Source of the DNA: Dioscorea cayenensis subsp. rotundata
Lineage: Eukaryota; Streptophyta; Magnoliopsida; Dioscoreales; Dioscoreaceae
Length of the DNA stretch: 64,000 bases
Direction: 5' to 3'
NCBI RefSeq assembly: GCF_009730915.1
Contig: NC_052475.1
Coordinates: forward strand, 19,623,430 to 19,687,429
Shown: positions 12,236 through 26,220 of the stretch, piece after piece
Layout of the letters: every line of letters starts with the position of its first letter
How positions within the stretch are numbered: the first letter of the stretch is position 1
Program-made: the position numbers and the translations under genes
The notes under the pieces: model-generated
The model's database searches: none
What the model saw: only the letters and a program-made list of their open reading frames with translations
What the model was told of the DNA's origin: nothing

Positions 12236-13914
12236 AGGAAATAGAGGTGAGAAGGCTTGCATGCCTAGTAAAATGACTTTTTGTGTTTTTTTATTTAACT
12301 GATTCATTTTTCTTTCCACTAATGAATACATGTATACAGAGAAAAGGTCTTGATTGAATTGTTTTCCTAGGGCCTTTCGTAATTGGCATGTAGGTAATGC
12401 TCTACTTGTTTGTTAATAAATGGGAAATCCCTTGATGGCTACGTTTTTCCTATGTTCTCCTATATTTTGGTGCCTTTTTTTTTTTATCTGATTAGAATTA
12501 AGGCCATGTGTAATGCCTTAACCCTGCCTTTGGTTCAGAGAACGATTGAAGTAAGTTCATTACTAATAATTAAGTCTCAGATAAAACTGAAAAAGAAAAG
12601 GGAAGCATTGGTTTTCCTACTGGATCTTCTATCTATAGTATTTTTGCCATGGCGGGTTTCTCTCTCATTTAATAAAAATCTGGAACTTTAGATTGCTAAT
12701 TTTCTGGAATAGTGGCCACTGTGAAATTTTTTTTAGGTGATATTCAAGAGAAGAATTTTATAGAAAGATGAAGTTGATGACCTAATAACCAGGTAGCCAG
12801 TGATTGAAGTCCTAGAGTAGTGATCAATAATGACAGTAACTGTTAAGGCAAAATTTCTTGTTGAGTAAATTTCGATCCTCACGAAAGGCAAGGCGTTGAC
12901 AATCTGGGCACTGTCTCAGAGGAGACTAAGTAAAATAGATATGTCTGTGATGATGCGGACCAAAAAGACCTTATAAAACTTTATTATTTTCGAGGATTTG
13001 GTTTGAGTCACTCCCATGCAGTTGCAGTTGAGATGGAGGATCAGTGAAATACTACTCGGAAAGAGCTAAAAATCTAATCCTGTGTGGATTGTCTCAGGAT
13101 CAACAGGCCAAGGCCAAAGTCTCTACTCTCTAGTATAATTTGCCAATTATGAGTTTATTATGCACGAGTGTGAAACTATGGCTTGCTCTCCGGAATGCAC
13201 GTGGGAGTTGGAATAGGGGAAGCCAAGACAACAGAGAAGGGGTCTTTTATACTTTTTTTAAAATAATTATTTACACATCTTTTTTATATATTATTTTATA
13301 TAAACTTTATTATTATTATTATTATTATTATTAAACTAATCTAAAAATTTAAAATAAACAAAGATAATATATTTGATAATATATTTTTAACAGGAATAAT
13401 TATATTAAAAAAAAACTATTTTCACAGGGACAATTTTATCCATGTAAGATGACGAGAGAGAGATGCACCGCCCCACTAAACTCGTGCTGTCCCCATTTTC
13501 TTACAGCCAAACAAACAAGGGGTTAAAGAGCACTTACCAATTTTACTTAATGTCAAACAGAATAATGGATAACAGGGATGCCAAAAAAATAAAAAAAATA
13601 AAAAAAAAATGATTTTCTGCCAATTTATGTCTCGCTTAATAAATAGGCATCCAAAATAATCACGGAAATTTAGACCAAGCCGAGATATTTATATAGCACA
13701 ATAATAAGGAAAAGAGCAAAGGAATAACCAATAATAGGATATACTAACAGAAGCCTACTAGGACAACAAAACTCCAGTCCCCAAATCCCAGTCCAGGTTT
13801 TTCCCCCAATACAACACAACAGGAAAATCAGAACCAGACAAGTTCACTCACCACCAAAACCTCCGATACTACGCACAATTGCGCTAATAGCAATGTTTTT
13901 CATACTAAACAAAG
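12236..13914. other. Intergenic DNA between two convergent genes
   Basis: Holds the 3' ends of the carrier and NAP1 genes and an ATT microsatellite at about 13303-13334. No further gene is supported. Confidence 0.6.
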
Positions 13915-16900
13915 TCACTGCTGCTTGCATTCTGCGGGCCGATCAACTGGCTGACCCTCCGCGGCATGGGTTCCACCTGACTTCTGCAGTTATGAGAATC
14001 CATTGTTTGTTATTATAGCTAAGGAATTTCTTGAAGGACAATGACACATGAAAAGATATACATAGCAAAGCCAGTGTACCTTCTTCCTGGTTTTTACTTC
14101 CTCTTCGTCATCATCCTCATCCTCGTCATCTTCTTCTTCATCCTCATCTTCATTTTCATCCTCTTCATCTCCATCTTCCTCATCAACATCACCCAAGTCC
14201 TCAAAATCTTCTCCTTGAACAGCCTCTCCCGTAAACCATGAAACAGCATGAGGAATTATCTTATCCCTAATAGTGGATCTGTAAAACAGCGAGCAACAGG
14301 GTCAAAATCCAATTACACTATCAATAATATATGCAAGTGAACTAAAACGAACAAGTAGGCAAGCATCTTCTAGATAAGGTGAGGGAAGCAGCTGACCCAA
14401 TATCATAATCTTGTTCCATCTGGCTCTGTAGTTGTTCAGCCTGACAATATGAATAGAAGCGGATAAGTAATTACCAACAACAGGCTTCCATTGGTTCCTC
14501 TTTCTAAAAACTATTGCATAGGAAATAAAAATTCACTCACAGTCTCATCATCAATATCCTCATCATCTTCTGGAACTTGAGGGTGGATTGAAGAAATTAA
14601 AGAAACTTTCACAATTCTCAGTTTTGGTAATGGGCTTGGCATTCTTTGATCCTTTCTTAGGCTTCTTTTTCAGAATCTTTTGGGTTAAACACTTCCCAGG
14701 GTGCCATTCTATCTCAGTCCTGCATATAAGCCAAAAACAATATTGTTAACTAAAACATCACCCGTTATGGATACTCACCTAGCGAGGGGGACAAACTCAC
14801 CCAATTGCTTTCTCCAGAATAGGTTCATCATCATCAATCATGTGATAGGTTTTGGAGAGAACAGAATTCTTGAAAAACGGATTGGTGTCAAAAAAGAATT
14901 CAAGCTTAAAACCCTTTGGATTATCTATTCTGTACCACTTGATATCCTTCAAATACTTCAGTGCTGCCTCATCCCGTTCTTGGATCTGAATGAAATTGCC
15001 AAAATTTTCAATAGGAAAGGAAACAACAAGTAATCATCAAATGAAACTTGCACATGCACATGCAAATGCAAACGCGAATGCGGAGAAAGTCAGGCACTTG
15101 CTGACCTCCTCACCCAGTACTTCATTGGTCTTCATAGCAGTCAGCCAAAAGTCAGGCACACCTTTTTCTGAGATTCAAAAATAAAATAAGCATATAGTAC
15201 TAACGAAAAAGGCAGTGCACAACATGAGTTAATGATGAAAACCTTCAGTTTCTTTTTCCTCGGCAGGTGCTTCTTCCGTGCCTTCACCTTTAACAGTTTC
15301 CACTTCAACCACACCATTCACAATTTCATATCGCTAAGACATTAAAAAAGAAAAAAAGGAAAATTGAATGAGCAAAGGCTAAAAACAACTAGCTAATAAT
15401 GTTTCCCTCGTAGGATGCCAACATAAAGGGCTATCTAGCATCATTTAACACTTAAAATGCCAACATAAATGGCTATATAGCATCATTTAACAGTTAAGAA
15501 AAGTATATGAGCAATGGCTACTGCTGAAAAGCAAGGATACCTTGGTGTATAATGGCTCATAAAGTTTTTGGTACTTAGCTTCAAGGGCTGCTCTTTCCTC
15601 GAAAAATTTAGCTTCAAGCTCATCATGTTGACTCTGAGGAAAACAAAGATTATAAACTATAAGAATGACCAAAGATCTCCAATTGGGCAATACAATTCAC
15701 AAACAATGGATTGCTGAACTTTGTTAAACCATCATTAGCTTTAGTTTTTCAATAGTAAATGGGAAAAAAGCCAGGAAAATAAAATGAACATAAGTTGTGA
15801 AATTCACCACAGAATAGAATATCAACATCACCAAAGTTGCAAAAGAAACATTGATGATTGTGTATACACCCCTAACAAGGTATTACACCAGACAAGGTAG
15901 AACTTTTCTATAGCATTATTCAATATTGCTCATAACCAACAAACTGCTAGAATAAAAATTTAACAAATTCAGTCCATAATTTCTGTGACAAATTAACCCA
16001 ACATATATCAAAGCAACAGACACAAGTGAAAATGACCAACATCTTGGATCATACAAATATTTGTTAACAAAACACAACCACAATATACCAATGAAATTAT
16101 TCCTCTCGTGTCCAAATCTTAGACAATGCAAATTATTTTAACAAGACCCACCCATAATATGATAGCCATACCAAATATTCAGAAGGTTCAGTCACCCAAG
16201 TTGCCTCAAAAAAAAAACAAAAAAAACAAAAAAAACAAACAAACAAACAAGGAAAGATGAATTAATATAGACATAGAATCTCCTATATAAATATTATAAA
16301 ATCAAGAAGCAACCAACATAATTTCTTATACTACAATAAGAGTTGCCAAACACAAATCATCACCAGGAAGAATGCTTGCATCAGGACAGTAAAAAGATTC
16401 ATAACCAGGGAATCATGACCCCACAAATTCAAGCACATCAACTATATTATGTAACGAAGACAAATCCAACAAAAGTTACTAACCCCCAACCCAATCCGTA
16501 AATGAGCATTTCAAATTATTAATAACAAGGGAAATGTATTGATGGCAAAGGCAAACCGATCACCAATGCCTAAACCTATTGAACAAGAAGATCACTTCAA
16601 GCAACAACTAAAAGTACATCGGCATTTGATCAGCAAGAGAATGAACCTCAAATGGTAAACAATAGAAACCAAGATATCCAAAACAATCAGTAAAACAAAC
16701 TTTAATAATCAAAAGCAAGAGATTCAATAGAAAACATCGGATAAAAAAAACACATTTCCAAGGAAAAAGAAAAGAAAATCAAACCTGTATTTCCCTTAAG
16801 ACTTCAACCCGCTTTCTGACCTTTGTCGGGAGGCTCTCCAAAACATCCGAGTGCTGCCCCGCTAGGCTATGCAGCTTGTTCTACAACCCATAAAACCCCA

Positions 16901-17164
16901 TCAAAACCCACAAACATTTCTCAAATCATTGGCAAACCAAAACAAAACCACAAATCAAACAAAAACCCACCTTGAGAGCATTCACGAGGTCAGCCCGATC
17001 CTCCGCACTGAGACCTGAAAAGCACCCGCTAAATCACTTCCAAGAAGAATCAAACAAACCAAAAGCACCAAAACCGGGAGAAACATCAAACCAGGGACGT
17101 TGGCAGGGAGAGCAGCGCTAAGATCGGAGATGTTAAGGCCGTCCTTCTGCTTGTCGTCACTCAT
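13915..17164 (-). CDS. NAP1: Nucleosome assembly protein 1 (NAP1), 11 exons
   Basis: NAP1 is a histone H2A-H2B chaperone acting in nucleosome assembly. Exons on the minus strand: 17092-17164 (start [15 protein letters not shown]), 16971-17014, 16785-16880, 15541-15633 ([20 protein letters not shown], the core dimerisation-helix region), 15243-15333, 15106-15167 ([14 protein letters not shown]), 14801-14985, 14541-14719, 14397-14440, 14080-14278 (acidic tail of Asp/Glu) and 13915-13983. All junctions are GT-AG and phases agree. The total is about 377 residues, usual for the family. The C-terminus CKQQ is a CaaX-type motif, and farnesylation is known for plant NAP1. One anomaly: exon 14541-14719 is one base too long. 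The extra base is in the GGG at 14581-14583 (plus strand), after FNFFNPP, and it shifts the acidic C-terminal third out of frame. Everything else is intact, so a consensus error is likely. Confidence 0.95.
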
Positions 17165-17292
17165 CCTCGCGAATCCTCCGCCGCACCGCGCCGATGGAGA
17201 GAGAGAGGAGGAGAAGAAGAGAAGAGAAGAGAAGCCCTAGCGGTTTGGGGGCGGAGGCGGAAAAGAGAGGTGGGGCAGTGAAAGGGGCGCGA

Positions 17293-17302
17293 TATTTATA
17301 TA
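17293..17302 (-). promoter_or_regulatory. TATA box of NAP1
   Basis: TATATAAATA on the minus strand lies about 130 bp upstream of the NAP1 ATG. GC-rich leader sequence lies between them. Confidence 0.6.
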
Positions 17303-18856
17303 AGAATCGGTCCCGTTTCAAACGGGTGTCAAAGTCTGGGTGACTTTTTGGGTCTCTTTAGTGGCCGCAAACATTGAAGCGGTGGCCGACTAACTGGGTG
17401 CCTTTACTGGCATCTTGAAAGTAGCTTAGGTGGCATTCGATTATTGGCTATCTATTTAAGAGGTGACTTACTTGGGTATCTATTTAATTGAGTATGTTTG
17501 TTTTGGGAAGAGGAGGAAAATTAAGAAATAATCCCCGACTTTATTTGTTATAAATTTACCCTTAACACTTTCCGCTCTTTTTTATTTGTTATAAATTTAT
17601 ATTTTTTGAAAAATTTATTATTATTATTTTTAAAATTATTCTCAACACTTTAGTTAATTTTTTAATTAAAATTAAATACAAGAGAGAAATATAAAGATAT
17701 AAATTAAGGATAATTTTAAATAAATAACTGATTTTTTATAAAATTTTGTAAAATAACTAAGTTTCTTCGTACGTGAAATTTGATTAACCATGACAGATTA
17801 AAAAAATGGAGAGAGTACTATTTTATTGTTATGGAGGAATGTTAATTACCCTGTAAAAACTTACATTGTTCTATTTTTAAAATTGTTTTGAATTTTTAAG
17901 ACTTCATCTTAATATCCAAATCTTTTTTGGTCTCATGCTTATTTATTTATTTATTTATTTATTTATTTTGACAAATTAACACCTCATATAATAAAAGTGA
18001 TGTTACTTATCTTCACTTTATCTCTCACTTTTTCATTTTAGATCATTTTTCTTGAAATAAACATCCTAATTACATCAAATTTTGACCTTATTTTTTGTTG
18101 ATTTAAAATCTGACACCGAGGAATTGGAACTTCGGCTTGATTGGTTACTATTGTATATTGGAGATGGTTGGTTTAATTGGAGAAAGTATTAACATAGGTT
18201 TTTATTAGTAAAGATTGGGTGTTTAATTGGATTGTGTTACTCTTTTTGTTTTTATGTAATATAATGCATGGTATGTTCTGGCTGTGTTCACGTTATTATT
18301 GCAGGATGTTAGCTGTCACCAATGTCTATTTAATACTCTATTTTATGCTCTCTTTTTCTACAATTAATAACGTCTATTTTATATTCAAAATTCCAAGATC
18401 TTCTTTAAGTGTTTTTTTTTTAGTATTATATTTTTGGGTGAAACTGTACCAAAGCAACAATAATTTCCGAACCATATAAGTTGCTGACCCAGAAATAATT
18501 CTGTTAATCAGTATTAAATTAATAATTTTTACATAATATATACATTTTTCAGATGAATTATGTTAATAAAGCATGTGAGCTGCAAAAGCTATTTTATTTT
18601 TAAAAAATTAATTTTATATAATGATGATGTGGTATACGGATATATATTGTTGTTAGATGAGTTAGAGTTTTAAAAAATCATTCTAATAAAAAAACTATTA
18701 ATTACTATTTATTGATATTTAATCAATAATTAATTAATTATTAATGACATATCATATGAACATATGAATATATGTGATGGATAGGTTACCTCACAAATAT
18801 CATCCAACATGCACACACAAATGATAGCAACTAATGTAATAAAAATAATTGTTCAT
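17303..18856. other. AT-rich intergenic DNA
   Basis: Upstream region of NAP1. It contains a (TTTA)n tract at about 17938-17968. No gene is supported. Confidence 0.6.
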
Positions 18857-18859
18857 TAA

Positions 18860-19541
18860 GGGTCCGTTTGATACGTAAGATTTTACATAACAACACGGAA
18901 CAACTTAAATTGTTACTTGTTTGATTTATAAAAAAGTGAGTACAGTACAAACGGTTGATTGAGTACAACACAACTGCCTAATTTTTTTGTACCACTAAAA
19001 GTATGGTACAAAAATCTTATCGAAGTACAGGACAACTTAAAGACCATATCGTCCTACCTAAAATTAAAAATTACATTAATATATTTGAAAGGGAATTAGT
19101 TTTCACTAGGTAATTAGGTTTTTTTTTTTTCTCTTTTTGAATGGAGATGAGATTTATTTTTATAGTTCTTTATCTAGAGCAATGTGATTACATTATTTAT
19201 TTGTCTGTTTTTTTTTAAATTAGGATTTTAATGGGAGTTTGTTAGTTGTGGATCTAAAGTATTTTTAAATTATGTTTTGTTTGGATCAAATCTTTGGATT
19301 TTTAAAAAGTATTGTGTTGAATGTTCTTATATTATAAAACTAATATAGAATAAGAGCATTATAGTAAATTTATAAATTTTAGTTCTATATTTTTGCAAAT
19401 CAAACACCAAACAACACAAAAAATTTTGTGTTGTCCAATAAACATCAAACATAGAATAACACAAGCATTTGTACTGTACTTCAACCATTTGTCATGTATT
19501 GTACCGCTTGTGTTGTTCTTATGAATAAATTAAATGGACCC
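18860..19541. mobile_element. Tourist-like MITE (PIF/Harbinger type)
   Basis: Terminal inverted repeats GGGTCCGTTTGAT (left) and GGGTCCATTTAAT (right, reverse complement) are flanked by a TAA direct duplication (18857-18859 and 19542-19544). That trinucleotide target site is typical of PIF/Harbinger elements. The interior has no transposase and is rich in ACAACAC and GTAC repeats. Confidence 0.8.
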
Positions 19542-19718
19542 TAAAACTCTAATCTCATATCACATGTTTATAGGTGTAAGTTTTGAAGAGGTATGTCATG
19601 CCCCAACCTGCAGGCCCAAGGGACGCGACAATCACCGCAGCAATCCTGAGGAGGGATACCCCGCCACTCAATCCTCAGGACGCCGCAAGACTGATCAATA
19701 CACCTGGAATTCAACAAT

Positions 19719-19747
19719 AGTAACAACAACAACAACAACAACAACAG
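19719..19747. repeat. (AAC)n microsatellite
   Basis: An AAC trinucleotide run. A second run lies at about 19912-19935. Confidence 0.9.
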
Positions 19748-20829
19748 TAGGATATAGAAAATATAGAGGTTCACAAATACACAAGGAAACAACATTAACA
19801 ACAGTAGGAAATGCTAGTACATGAAAGTTTAAGAGTTATTTAGATACTAAACCACGCAACAAAGTTTTCTACACACTAGTGGATCCATAGGTCTTATAAT
19901 ATGTTCCATGACAACAACAACAACAACAACAACATACTAAACTGAAGGAAATACAACATAAGATAGAACAGTAGCAAATGCCCAGTACACTGCCACACAG
20001 TTACACCTACTACCTGGAACAGACTGGGAGGAAGAAAGAGGGATGAGTAACTCAAGTTACTCAGTGAGGGGAGGTTAGCACAACTTTAGCAGAAATACAC
20101 CAACAGTAATAACAATAATAAAACATCAAAATAAAAGCTTTACCAAAACAATACTAGTTTAGAAACATAACACATATAATAGAAGTCTTCAAAAGGATTA
20201 AAATAACATAATAATACCAAAAACCCCATTTTACCCCAACTAGGGTTTACAACACCAAAACCACACAACATGGTTTTAATAAATAAGCACAATACCCAAC
20301 ACTCACCCAGCATAACGTGGTCTAGAAAACTCTCTAAACCTTCGCCGTGTCCATGGCTAGGTTCAGAGCCATCAAGGTACTCATGCCCTTGACGTTAACT
20401 CATCAGTTCACCGGTTGGTGACTCCGACTACCCGATGAATATCCAGTCAGGGCTCTACACTCCCACCTGAATTGGCCCTCATAGTAATCAGCTGGTCATC
20501 ACGCCACCTCAACAAGCTGGCCGTAGAGACCGCCTACTGCAGTAGGATATCACCATACAGTCACCACAATAAACACAACTCCACACGGAGTATAAAAGTC
20601 ATCCAAATTCATCTATCAACAACACCTCGACCATTGTACGAGGACATGATAAAACACAAGGAAAGCTCAAGCTTTTAACACAATTTAATTTACAAATCCC
20701 ACACAAGAAACAACATGGTAACCATTTCCTTTCAACCATTTAAAAATGAGTTTCAAAGCCTTAGATTTCACAAAATCAATAATTTCCACAACAAATCTAA
20801 AGTTTCATACAAAATAAGGATTTCACAAA

Positions 20830-20834
<5 letters not shown>

Positions 20835-20890
<56 letters not shown>
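20835..20890. repeat. (TA)n microsatellite
   Basis: About 28 TA units inside the family A LTR. Confidence 0.95.
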
Positions 20891-20892
<2 letters not shown>

Positions 20893-23188
20893 ATCACAAA
20901 TCCAACAATAACAAATCAAAAGCCAAATGAGACATCCAAGATTTTCTCAATAATAACTATAGCTACTCCTCGGCTAAATCTTTGCCTCAAGCCAAGTCTT
21001 CTCCTTGCCAAAGTATAACAAAACACAACAATAATTAGCAAATAAAACAAATCGCACAAGAAAAACCCTAAGTTTTCTAACAAAGAACCCTAAAACGATC
21101 TTAGGGTTAACTCAAAGCTAGGTCTAAAGGTTACCAATGAATTCCTGAGGGTTTTAGCTTCACTCTAGTCCAAAAAAATCAAAGAAACAACTAAAGATTG
21201 GCGGTGCTACAGTAACCTCGAATTTGCTACAGTAAAACCGTCCCTTATGCTATGATTTTCTCCCAATTTACAACACCAATTCAAGAAATTTCTTCACAAA
21301 CATTCTCATACATGAACAACAAGTCAATAGCTTCAATTTGAGCGAATAAACAACTAAATCCATGGATAAATCTTGGTTTTAAAAAAATCTAAAAACAAGA
21401 AAATACAAGAAAAAAATACGGTATAAAACATTAAATCCAAGCTTACCAAGTTCAAGAGTGAGGGAGGAAGGGAAAGGACACTTGGTTCGCTGGAAAATCT
21501 CGCAGGAAAAAATTTTAGGATGAGAGAAGGGTTCGGCCAAACTAGGGAAGAAGAAGAACAAAGGAAGAAAGGCTTTTAGAGTAAAAAATTCGTACTACTA
21601 CAGTAACAGACTGCTACAGTAATAGACAACTACAGGACCGGGCTGCTATAGAACCAGACCGTTATAGAACCAGACTGGTACAAAACCAAACCGCTACAGT
21701 ATTGGGCTGAAAAAACTATATTAATAGGCTAGTTCAATCTATAGTAAAAACTGGTTATAACAAGGTAGATCTCACACAATCTATTATGCAAGAGAAAGGA
21801 GACACACAAATTGGTTACCCAGTTCGGTACAACCTTGCCTACGTCTGGGGGGTTGAGCCCAGAAAAAATAATCCACTAAAAGAGAAAAAGAAAGAAGAGT
21901 TACAACACTCACTCTCTCTCACACATAACAAAGAATAACCCTCTTTGCATTGCCAGATGCCCACTCTCCTCAACCCATATACTAGGGTTTCTCACTCTTG
22001 GCTCATCCTAAATCTTCAAATAGGGTATTTTATATTGACGTCTCTACATCCCAACAAAGGTTCCTCTTTTAGATTCTTCGCTGTTGCTTAGCTTGGACAC
22101 CTTCCAAAGTTAGATGTTGTAACTCCAGTTGCAACCGAGCTTACAACACAGCCCACCTATTGATCCTGACTGAGTTCCAGCTCCCATTGCAACACAGCTT
22201 ACGACACTTTCAACCCACCCAATTGCTCTAGTTCACGTTGATGCAATCCACTCCTCCCGAGCTCTTGCCACCAGCAATTAGCCTCCTTCCTCATGTCATA
22301 TCAGCGAGTCCTTGTCCAAAAGGTCACACCCACCTAGAATTGAATCCATCTCACCAAAGATGGTCTGCAAAGATCTCCTCGATCTTCTTTCCAAACTTGG
22401 TCCAAGTTTGGTCTTCACAAAATCTTCAAACTTGATCTTCATTCATTCAAGATTGGTCTTCAATATATTGTTACTAAACTTGATCTCCTCTTATCCAAGT
22501 TTAGATCTTCAATATCTTCCAAGCATGATCTTCATTCATCCAAGCTTGGGTCTTCAATCTTCAATCAAATCTTGCTTAAATGTCTTGTATCCTTGAATAG
22601 ATTATGTCTTCAAATAGTTCCACCCATAATTAGCTTTAGATCTTTTTTCTTTAAAGTGTATTGCTAATTATGGTCTGGAGAATCATGTTGGCTTGTCTTT
22701 GCCTTTCTTAGTTTGTATCTTCAAATAGCTTCACATCAAACTAAGCTCCATGCAATCCTTGTCTCCAAGTGATGATATTTATCCTTGCTAACAATATATT
22801 ATTCCTTTCTTTAGAAATAAACCTCTTATAAGAAAAGAGTTTATTAAAGATAGATTTTATCATCTTGGATCTTACTGGAGATAAATTATATCATATTTAA
22901 GATAAATTTGCTCTTCAAGAGAGATTCTTTCACCTTGATGCTCTTTCCAAAGATAGTCTTCCTAATAGATTTTTTCCATATGGTTCATTGAGAGAAATCC
23001 TCCAAACATATGATCCTAACATTATCTTTTGGCCTTTGTGTCTTTATCATAATGTGCTTTTGCCATTTCATCATCCTTGTCACTTTGTCTGCCAAGTCAT
23101 TTCATTTTCCATGTCACCATTGTCTGTGTCACATCATCTCCGTGTTTGTCATATAATGCCAACTTAAGCTTCTAGCCCTAACAATAGG

Positions 23189-25076
23189 GAATAATCATAT
23201 AAGGTTAGAAGTGATCTCTAGATATTTAGCAAGTTAGTCTATACCAATTTTAATAATCACAATCATGTCCATCAACAAATTGCAATTTAATCCAATGATT
23301 AGATATATTTATGTGAGACCCCAATATAATATTTTATATATTAGTCACTCTATCAATAAATATTCCATATAAGTGGGTATGATTAGATCACCAATGACAC
23401 TATTGCTCCCCACTTATATGTGTATTTCTTTATACTATTGGACATAAAATAATTTTTAAGAAACATGTATAATAATATATATTTTATATAATAAAATACT
23501 TTATAAAATTAACCTGTCAAATTTTCATTCAACACATAAGAAACACAATCTAAAATATTCTCTCCTATAATAAAAGTGATAGATCCCATATTGGATAACT
23601 ATAAACCTTCATGTATTCATTATATAACCCAATGTGTTTGTATATAACCTCCAATTAAACATCACCGGTTTACACTATCAAAGTAATATAATTTATACAT
23701 AAGATTTAATAACACTCTCAAGTAATAAGGACTTTCTGTAACAAAATAATTCTTTCTCTCCATGACAGTGTTTGGTCTAAGAGTTCTTTAGTGGTCTAGT
23801 TCAAGATTTGTTAACTACAAATTCTCATAATGTTAAGTTTCCACTTTTGTGAATGAGGCATACAACTCTATCACATACAGTAATACAATATGTGGCAACC
23901 AATAATGATTAAAAAATCTTATTTTAATCATGGGTTGTGAACTATTTTGGGGTGCAAGGAATATGGATAATCATGTCTTACATCATTAATTTGATTTCTA
24001 TACAATGCAACCCTAAAATAAAATATATCATCAAACATGAATAATACAATACCCATAACTATGCATGCAACAAAAATAAGACTATTTTGTTATTGAATAA
24101 TAACTAAAATTGGCTTTTTAAGATAGTAGTTTTTCATATATATATATATATATATATATAGCTAAAAACACACTAGTAATTTATGAATTATATAGAAATT
24201 TTTAATTTGATCTACAAAGTACAAAATTATGTCTAAATATCAAGAGCAGGGTAAAAGCTTAACTAGTCTAATCGAGGAACGTCAAAAGACAATAATACTA
24301 TTTGTAGTGCCTCAAATCCTATCACTCGTAACTGTTTTTATTGCATAGTATTAATATAGCTAAATTTGATCCATTACAGTGCTATTATAGATTATAATTG
24401 TTGCAAAGATTATTATAGACCCATAAATGATTTATTTTTCTTTGAGATTCTAATCAGGGAGGAATAAGAGAAAAGACTGGGTTACATGTTAAAGAAGAGA
24501 ATAGAAATATTTGAAGGGTTGAGAGGCTAGATTAGAAGAAGGAGAATAAAAGGAAGAAGAGGAGGAGGAGGGAGTTTTGGGGTAGCTCTATTTGGTGAGT
24601 AGACTTCTTTTGATGCTCCCTATTTATGAAATATTGTATGGTTTTCAGTTTAATTGAATTATTTTGGATTTCTTGTCAAGCTTTAATGACCCATTAGGAG
24701 TATTATGATTTTAGTCTATTTAATTGTTGGGAGAATTTTTGTCTTTACTTGTTTGTTGTATTTGGTATTGACTTTCGAGCCTAAGAGATGGTAGGAAGTT
24801 GGGAGGATTTAAGGAAAAGGATGATATGCATAATTATTTATAGAATGCGTGTTGCATAAGAGTGGTATTAGTTGGTAAACTAGACATGTGGGGTTGCGAT
24901 GTATGAGACTTTTATTCATGATATTCTTTATTGTGATCTTAAATATATGATTAGTATTTGTGTTGTACTTGTTAATTAGAAACTTAATTAGAGTGGGTTG
25001 CGTGTGGTAATTTGTGTTTTAGAGGATACCTATAAGGGGTTTGATTTTGTTAGGGAAGATAGGTTGGGAGAGGTTG
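23189..25076. other. AT-rich intergenic DNA
   Basis: No gene seen. There is a (TA)n tract at about 24138-24160. Confidence 0.6.
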
Positions 25077-25354
25077 TATATGAATAGAGGTGGGCACGGG
25101 CCGTCCGGCAACCCGTGCCCGCCCGCTCGGTCACCGAACCGGGCGGGTCGGATTATCGATCTGCAACCGCCCGTATTCTAGACGGACCGGTTACGGGTTG
25201 GGCTTCTCAACCGCGTGGCGGGCGGGTTGGCTCGCTGGTCCAACCGGCGGGCCAACCCGCCGGCCAAGCCCATGTAAGAACCGGCGGGCCAACCCGCCAG
25301 GCCAAGCCCATGTAAGAAATAAGCTGTGCAACATGGTTTATTATTTGAACCATG

Positions 25355-25425
25355 TTGGTCATGGGATTTGAACCCATGACCTTAAACTTGAACAACAAAA
25401 ACAAACCACTTGAGCTACTCTTTAT
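25355..25425 (-). other. tRNA-like sequence inside the hAT element (left)
   Basis: On the minus strand an A-box-like TAGCTCAAGTGG (25407-25418) is followed, start to start 44 bases later, by a perfect B-box GGTTCAAATCC (25364-25374). That is the spacing found in tRNA genes. The T stem (ATGGG/CCCAT) pairs fully. The acceptor stem does not close, so it is a tRNA pseudogene or a SINE-type promoter. Confidence 0.5.
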
Positions 25426-26220
25426 TTTTGACATCCGTTAGAAAATTATATATAGATAGATGTAGGATATGGATCAAAATATTTTACATATATATTTAAT
25501 TTATAAAAAATTAAGAGACCATATAATAAATTAAAAAACTATATAAATCAATATGTAAAAATATCAAAGTATCAAAAAATAAATTTTTATAAATATTTTT
25601 CTTTAAAAATAATTATTTTGTTAATCGTCTTTTGGCTCATAAGCACTAATTCCTACACATGCACACTCTTAAATTCTCTTAAATAGAAGCGCTTTTATTT
25701 GTCACATATATATTAGATTATTTTGTTTCAATTTATAAAATAAAAAATTAAATTACAAAAAATTATTTTTAAATTATGTATATTAATTTATAAAAAATAT
25801 ATTAGTAAAAAAGGAATATCTTTGAATAATAGTTAACACCATATTATTTTGATTAGTAACTTTTTTCAATGACAACATGATGAGCACAATAATAATCCTA
25901 TAGTTAAAGACCAAATTGAAATCTAGAGGCAACCTAAACTATAATAAATAAATAAGTTGATGATAACTTTAATTTAAAATAAGAATACTACTTGATATGC
26001 AATTTTTGTTGAACTTAAAAAGGTGTGCTAATAATTTAATTTGATAGATAAACAAATAAAAATGTAACTTATTTTATCCTTTTTGAAATTATTTTGATAT
26101 TTCTTAAAAAAATTTTAGTTATTATAAATTATTTTAATTTTTTTGTTGTTTGGAATTAAATTTTTTAAAAAAAATTTGCAACTTCTTTATATTTATTTAT
26201 TGTTTATATTTAAACATGAA

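Larger units (their letters stand above)
19594..21762 (+). mobile_element. Solo LTR, family A, nested in the previous LTR
   Basis: Starts TGTCATGCCCC and ends ATAACA. It is flanked by a perfect AGGTA duplication (19589-19593 and 21763-21767). Length 2169 bp with no coding domains. Conserved blocks shared with copies at 28.8 and 59.2 kb include GAGGGATAC, ACTCAGTGAG and GGTTAGCA. The TGTCACGCCCC start resembles LTRs of Ty3/gypsy elements, but this is a guess. The 3' part repeats GCTACAGTA. Confidence 0.8.
19575..23183 (-). mobile_element. Solo LTR, copia-like, interrupted by a second solo LTR
   Basis: Reads TGTAAG at the left and CCCTAACA at the right. It is flanked by a perfect 5-bp duplication ATAGG (19570-19574 and 23184-23188). 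On the minus strand it starts TGTTAGGG, a common plant LTR start. Without the nested insertion (19594-21762 plus its 5-bp duplication) it is about 1435 bp. No internal domains are present, so it is a solo LTR. The segment 22380-22600 has imperfect internal repeats around CAAGCTTGG and TCTTCAAT. Confidence 0.75.

Noticed and set aside
25090..25371. Open frames in the GC-rich left end of the 25-kb hAT
   Set aside because: Pro/Arg/Gly-rich translation of CCGG-type terminal repeats, not a protein family.
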